NCBI GenBank assembly: GCA_035279525.1
Contig: DATEHQ010000041.1
Coordinates: forward strand, 1-6,449
Direction: 5' to 3'
Source: DATEHQ01 sp035279525
GTDB taxonomy: Bacteria; Chloroflexota; Dormibacteria; Dormibacterales; Dormibacteraceae
DNA length: 6,449 bases
How positions within the stretch are numbered: position 1 is the first letter of the stretch; each line of letters begins with the position of its first letter. The notes beneath the pieces were generated by a model that saw nothing but the letters and a program-made list of their open reading frames with translations, was not told the origin of the DNA and made no database searches. Shown in pieces: positions 4,932-6,449 of the stretch. The translations under genes were made by a program, and so were the position numbers.

Positions 4932-6150
4932 GCCGGGGCACCACCAGGTCGAGGATCCTGTCCGCCATCTCGCGCTTCGTCATCTTCTCCAGGTCGTGCC
5001 GCGCGCCGTCCGCGAAGATCATCACCCCCGCGTTGTACTCGCTGCCGAAGCCGATGTCGCGGCGCGAGATGTCGTTGACGACGATCGCCTGCACGCCTTT
5101 CCGTTCGATCTTTTCGACAGCCTTGGCGTCGGCGGCGCTGTCCTCCGCGGCGAACCCGACCCGGTACACACCCGACAGGCTCCGATCCGCGGCAATCTCG
5201 GCAAGCAGGTCCGGATTCGCCACCAGCTCGAGGGTGAGCGACGGCGCTTCGTGGCGGCGGATCTTCGCCGTCGCCGTGTGACTGGGCCGAAAGTCGCCGA
5301 CCGCCGCCGCCATCAGCAGGAGGTCGGCGCCGTGAAGCTGCGAGCGCAGCTCCGACAGCATCTCCTCGGCGGTCTCCACGCGCTGCACGTCGACTCCGTG
5401 ATGCTCGGGGTGGTTGGCGGTGGTGACGAGGGTGACGCGAGCGCCGCGCTCAGCCGCCGCCGAGGCGATCGCGTAGCCCATCTTGCCGCTCGAGTAATTG
5501 CTGATGAAGCGCACAGGGTCGATCGGCTCGCGTGTTCCGCCTGCCGTGACCACCACCCGCCTGCCGGCCAGGTCGTAGCGTTTCCGTACGGCCTCCGACA
5601 TCGCCTCGAGGATCGCCCCGGGGGGTGCGAGCCGGCCCGAACCGACGTGACCGCTCGCCAGGTGTCCCGATTCGGGCTCGACGATGCTCACGCCTCTCTT
5701 GCGCAGCGTCTCGACGCTCTGGCGCACGACCGGCTTGGCCCACATCGCGTCGTTCATCGCAGGCGCCACCGCGACAGGACATCGAGCGGCGAGCACGGTG
5801 GCGGTGACGATGTCGTCCGAGCGGCCACCTGCCAGGCGACCGATGACGTTGGCGGTCGCCGGGGCGACGAGGATGAGCTGCGCCCAGTCGCCGAGCGCGA
5901 CGTGCGGCTCGGCGGAATCCCCGCTCGGCCAGATGGCGGTCAGCACGGGATTGCCAGTGACGCCTTGAAACGTCGGCGGGCCGACGAAGCGGGTGGCGGA
6001 TGGCGTCATCGCGACCCGCACCTCGCAGCCGGCCTGGGTCAGCGCCGACGCCAGGTCGACCACCTTGTACGCGGCGATGCCGCCGGAGACAAGCAGCGCG
6101 AGGCGAAGCCCGCGTAGCTCGTCAGGAATCGGTGTGGAGTCTAGAGGCAC
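4924..6150 (-). CDS. coaBC: Bifunctional phosphopantothenoylcysteine decarboxylase / phosphopantothenate-cysteine ligase
   Basis: CoaBC carries out two steps of coenzyme A synthesis: joining cysteine to 4'-phosphopantothenate (CoaB) and decarboxylating the product (CoaC). From the GTG at 6150 the protein has 408 residues, close to E. coli (406). The FMN-dependent CoaC half shows LLVSGGIAAYK, catalytic His83 in PHVALGDWAQL, APATAN, and PAMN at 130-133. At 162-173 it reads GHLASGHVGSGR, with Ser166 where E. coli and many others have the reducing Cys. The CoaB half starts near 195 with VVVTAGGTREPIDPVRFISN and SSGKMG (220-225), then AAVGDFRP and a C-terminal VVPRLT. The frame stays open to a GTG at 6267, but those 39 extra residues (MCQLLRSSLAHRR and on) fall in the palindromic spacer and match nothing in CoaBC, so I prefer 6150. 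No Shine-Dalgarno sequence is seen at either. Confidence 0.95.
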   Translation of the reverse strand: MPLDSTPIPDELRGLRLALLVSGGIAAYKVVDLASALTQAGCEVRVAMTPSATRFVGPPTFQGVTGNPVLTAIWPSGDSAEPHVALGDWAQLILVAPATANVIGRLAGGRSDDIVTATVLAARCPVAVAPAMNDAMWAKPVVRQSVETLRKRGVSIVEPESGHLASGHVGSGRLAPPGAILEAMSEAVRKRYDLAGRRVVVTAGGTREPIDPVRFISNYSSGKMGYAIASAAAERGARVTLVTTANHPEHHGVDVQRVETAEEMLSELRSQLHGADLLLMAAAVGDFRPSHTATAKIRRHEAPSLTLELVANPDLLAEIAADRSLSGVYRVGFAAEDSAADAKAVEKIERKGVQAIVVNDISRRDIGFGSEYNAGVMIFADGARHDLEKMTKREMADRILDLVVPRLT

Positions 6151-6329
6151 GCGAGGGGGCCGCGTCGACAGATTTGGTGACCAGGTGGTCCGAAACGAAG
6201 GAAGCGACGAGCACCGCAGCGCGCGCATTCGGCGATGCGCAAGCGAGGAGCGCAGGAGCTGACACACGGATCGGGCCGCATGGGCGCCAAAGATACGACG
6301 CGGAGCCCCGCGCGGGCCTCTAGAGGCAC
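6140..6329. repeat. MITE-like imperfect palindrome with 11-bp direct repeats between gmk and coaBC
   Basis: TCTAGAGGCAC occurs exactly at 6140-6150 and 6319-6329 (GTGCCTCTAGA on the minus strand). The 168 bp between them form one long imperfect palindrome. Going inwards, the left arm reads GCGAGGGGGCCGCGTCGACA, then GATTTGGTGACCAGGTGGTCC. The right arm, read from the other strand after five extra bases (GGCCC), reads GCGCGGGGCTCCGCGTCGTA, then TCTTTGGCGCCCATGCGGCCC. By eye about three quarters of some 44 columns agree. The centre is a perfect stem, GCGCAT-N6-ATGCGC (6223-6240). There is no transposase. The shape (direct repeats around a hairpin-prone, non-coding insert) is that of a non-autonomous element, but the five-base offset at one end is not classical. 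A structured RNA or regulatory spacer is the alternative. Confidence 0.6.
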
Positions 6330-6333
6330 ATTA

Positions 6334-6449
6334 TTAAGTTTGGCGTTCGCGCGCCTCGCGGATGATCCGCAGAATCTCTTCCACCACGCGGTCGAGGTCG
6401 TCATTGACCACGACGTGGTCGTAGTGCGGAGCGAAGGTCATCTCGAGCT
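6334..6449 (-). CDS. gmk: Guanylate kinase, C-terminal end (gene runs off the right edge)
   Basis: Guanylate kinase converts GMP to GDP with ATP. Only the last 37 residues and the TAA are inside the window: LEMTFAPHYDHVVVNDDLDR, then VVEEILRIIREARERQT. The YDxVVVNDDLDxAVEEIxxII pattern is the well-known C-terminal helix of bacterial Gmk. Its position directly before coaBC is the standard gene order, which supports the call. A second in-frame TAA follows the first at once. The next gene would have begun four bases after the gmk stop if the palindromic insert were absent. Confidence 0.93.
   Translation of the reverse strand, partial: LEMTFAPHYDHVVVNDDLDRVVEEILRIIREARERQT

Noticed and set aside
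4996..6117. Long plus-strand open frame (373 codons) opposite coaBC
   Set aside because: Antisense shadow in GC-rich DNA: Arg/His/Asp-rich composition, no family resemblance, and coaBC motifs fully explain the other strand.
6141..6404. 87-codon minus-strand frame overlapping the gmk end and the palindrome, checked as a possible rpoZ
   Set aside because: No omega-subunit pattern; it starts out of frame inside gmk and ends at the second direct repeat.

Overview
The window is GC-rich bacterial chromosome, and every gene I can support lies on the minus strand. Reading in the direction of transcription (right to left), it holds the 3' end of gmk, then coaBC, priA, a small flavin-type split-barrel gene, def, fmt, smpB, and the 5' part of a DUF222/13E12-type gene that runs off the left edge. 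The order gmk-coaBC-priA-def-fmt is a classic housekeeping cluster, common in Actinobacteria, Chloroflexota and relatives. High GC, GTG starts, a DUF222 gene and two promoters set for leaderless mRNAs fit that part of the tree. I cannot name the phylum or species from sequence alone.

Right part (about 4908-6449): the last 37 residues of guanylate kinase are followed by a 183-bp spacer and then coaBC. The spacer is mostly one long imperfect palindrome between two exact 11-bp direct repeats, GTGCCTCTAGA. The repeat nearer coaBC carries its likely GTG start. Deleting one 179-bp repeat period would put that start four bases after the gmk stop, so this looks like a small insertion. The rpoZ gene often found here is absent. 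coaBC and priA are joined by a 15-bp tandem duplication that doubles the stop codon.

Middle (2357-4909): priA is complete but has DEEG where the family has DEEH in helicase motif II. A 144-residue PNPOx-like protein follows, coupled to priA by a strong Shine-Dalgarno sequence inside the priA end. A 124-bp gap with hairpins and palindromes separates it from def, which has its own near-leaderless promoter.

Left part (1-2356): def, fmt and smpB overlap and form one translation-quality unit: formylation of initiator Met-tRNA, deformylation of new proteins, and rescue of stalled ribosomes. fmt is intact in sequence but has no ATG, GTG or TTG start. The best-placed candidate is a GTA in a GTAG overlap with the def stop. 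After smpB comes a 286-bp gap with about three copies of a 70-72 bp tandem repeat, an AT-rich stretch, and a near-consensus promoter whose expected start point is the A of the DUF222 ATG.

I found no CRISPR array, tRNA, rRNA or full insertion sequence, and no complete defence system. The most notable items are the fmt start, the gmk/coaBC palindromic insertion, and the repeat array in front of the leaderless DUF222 gene.
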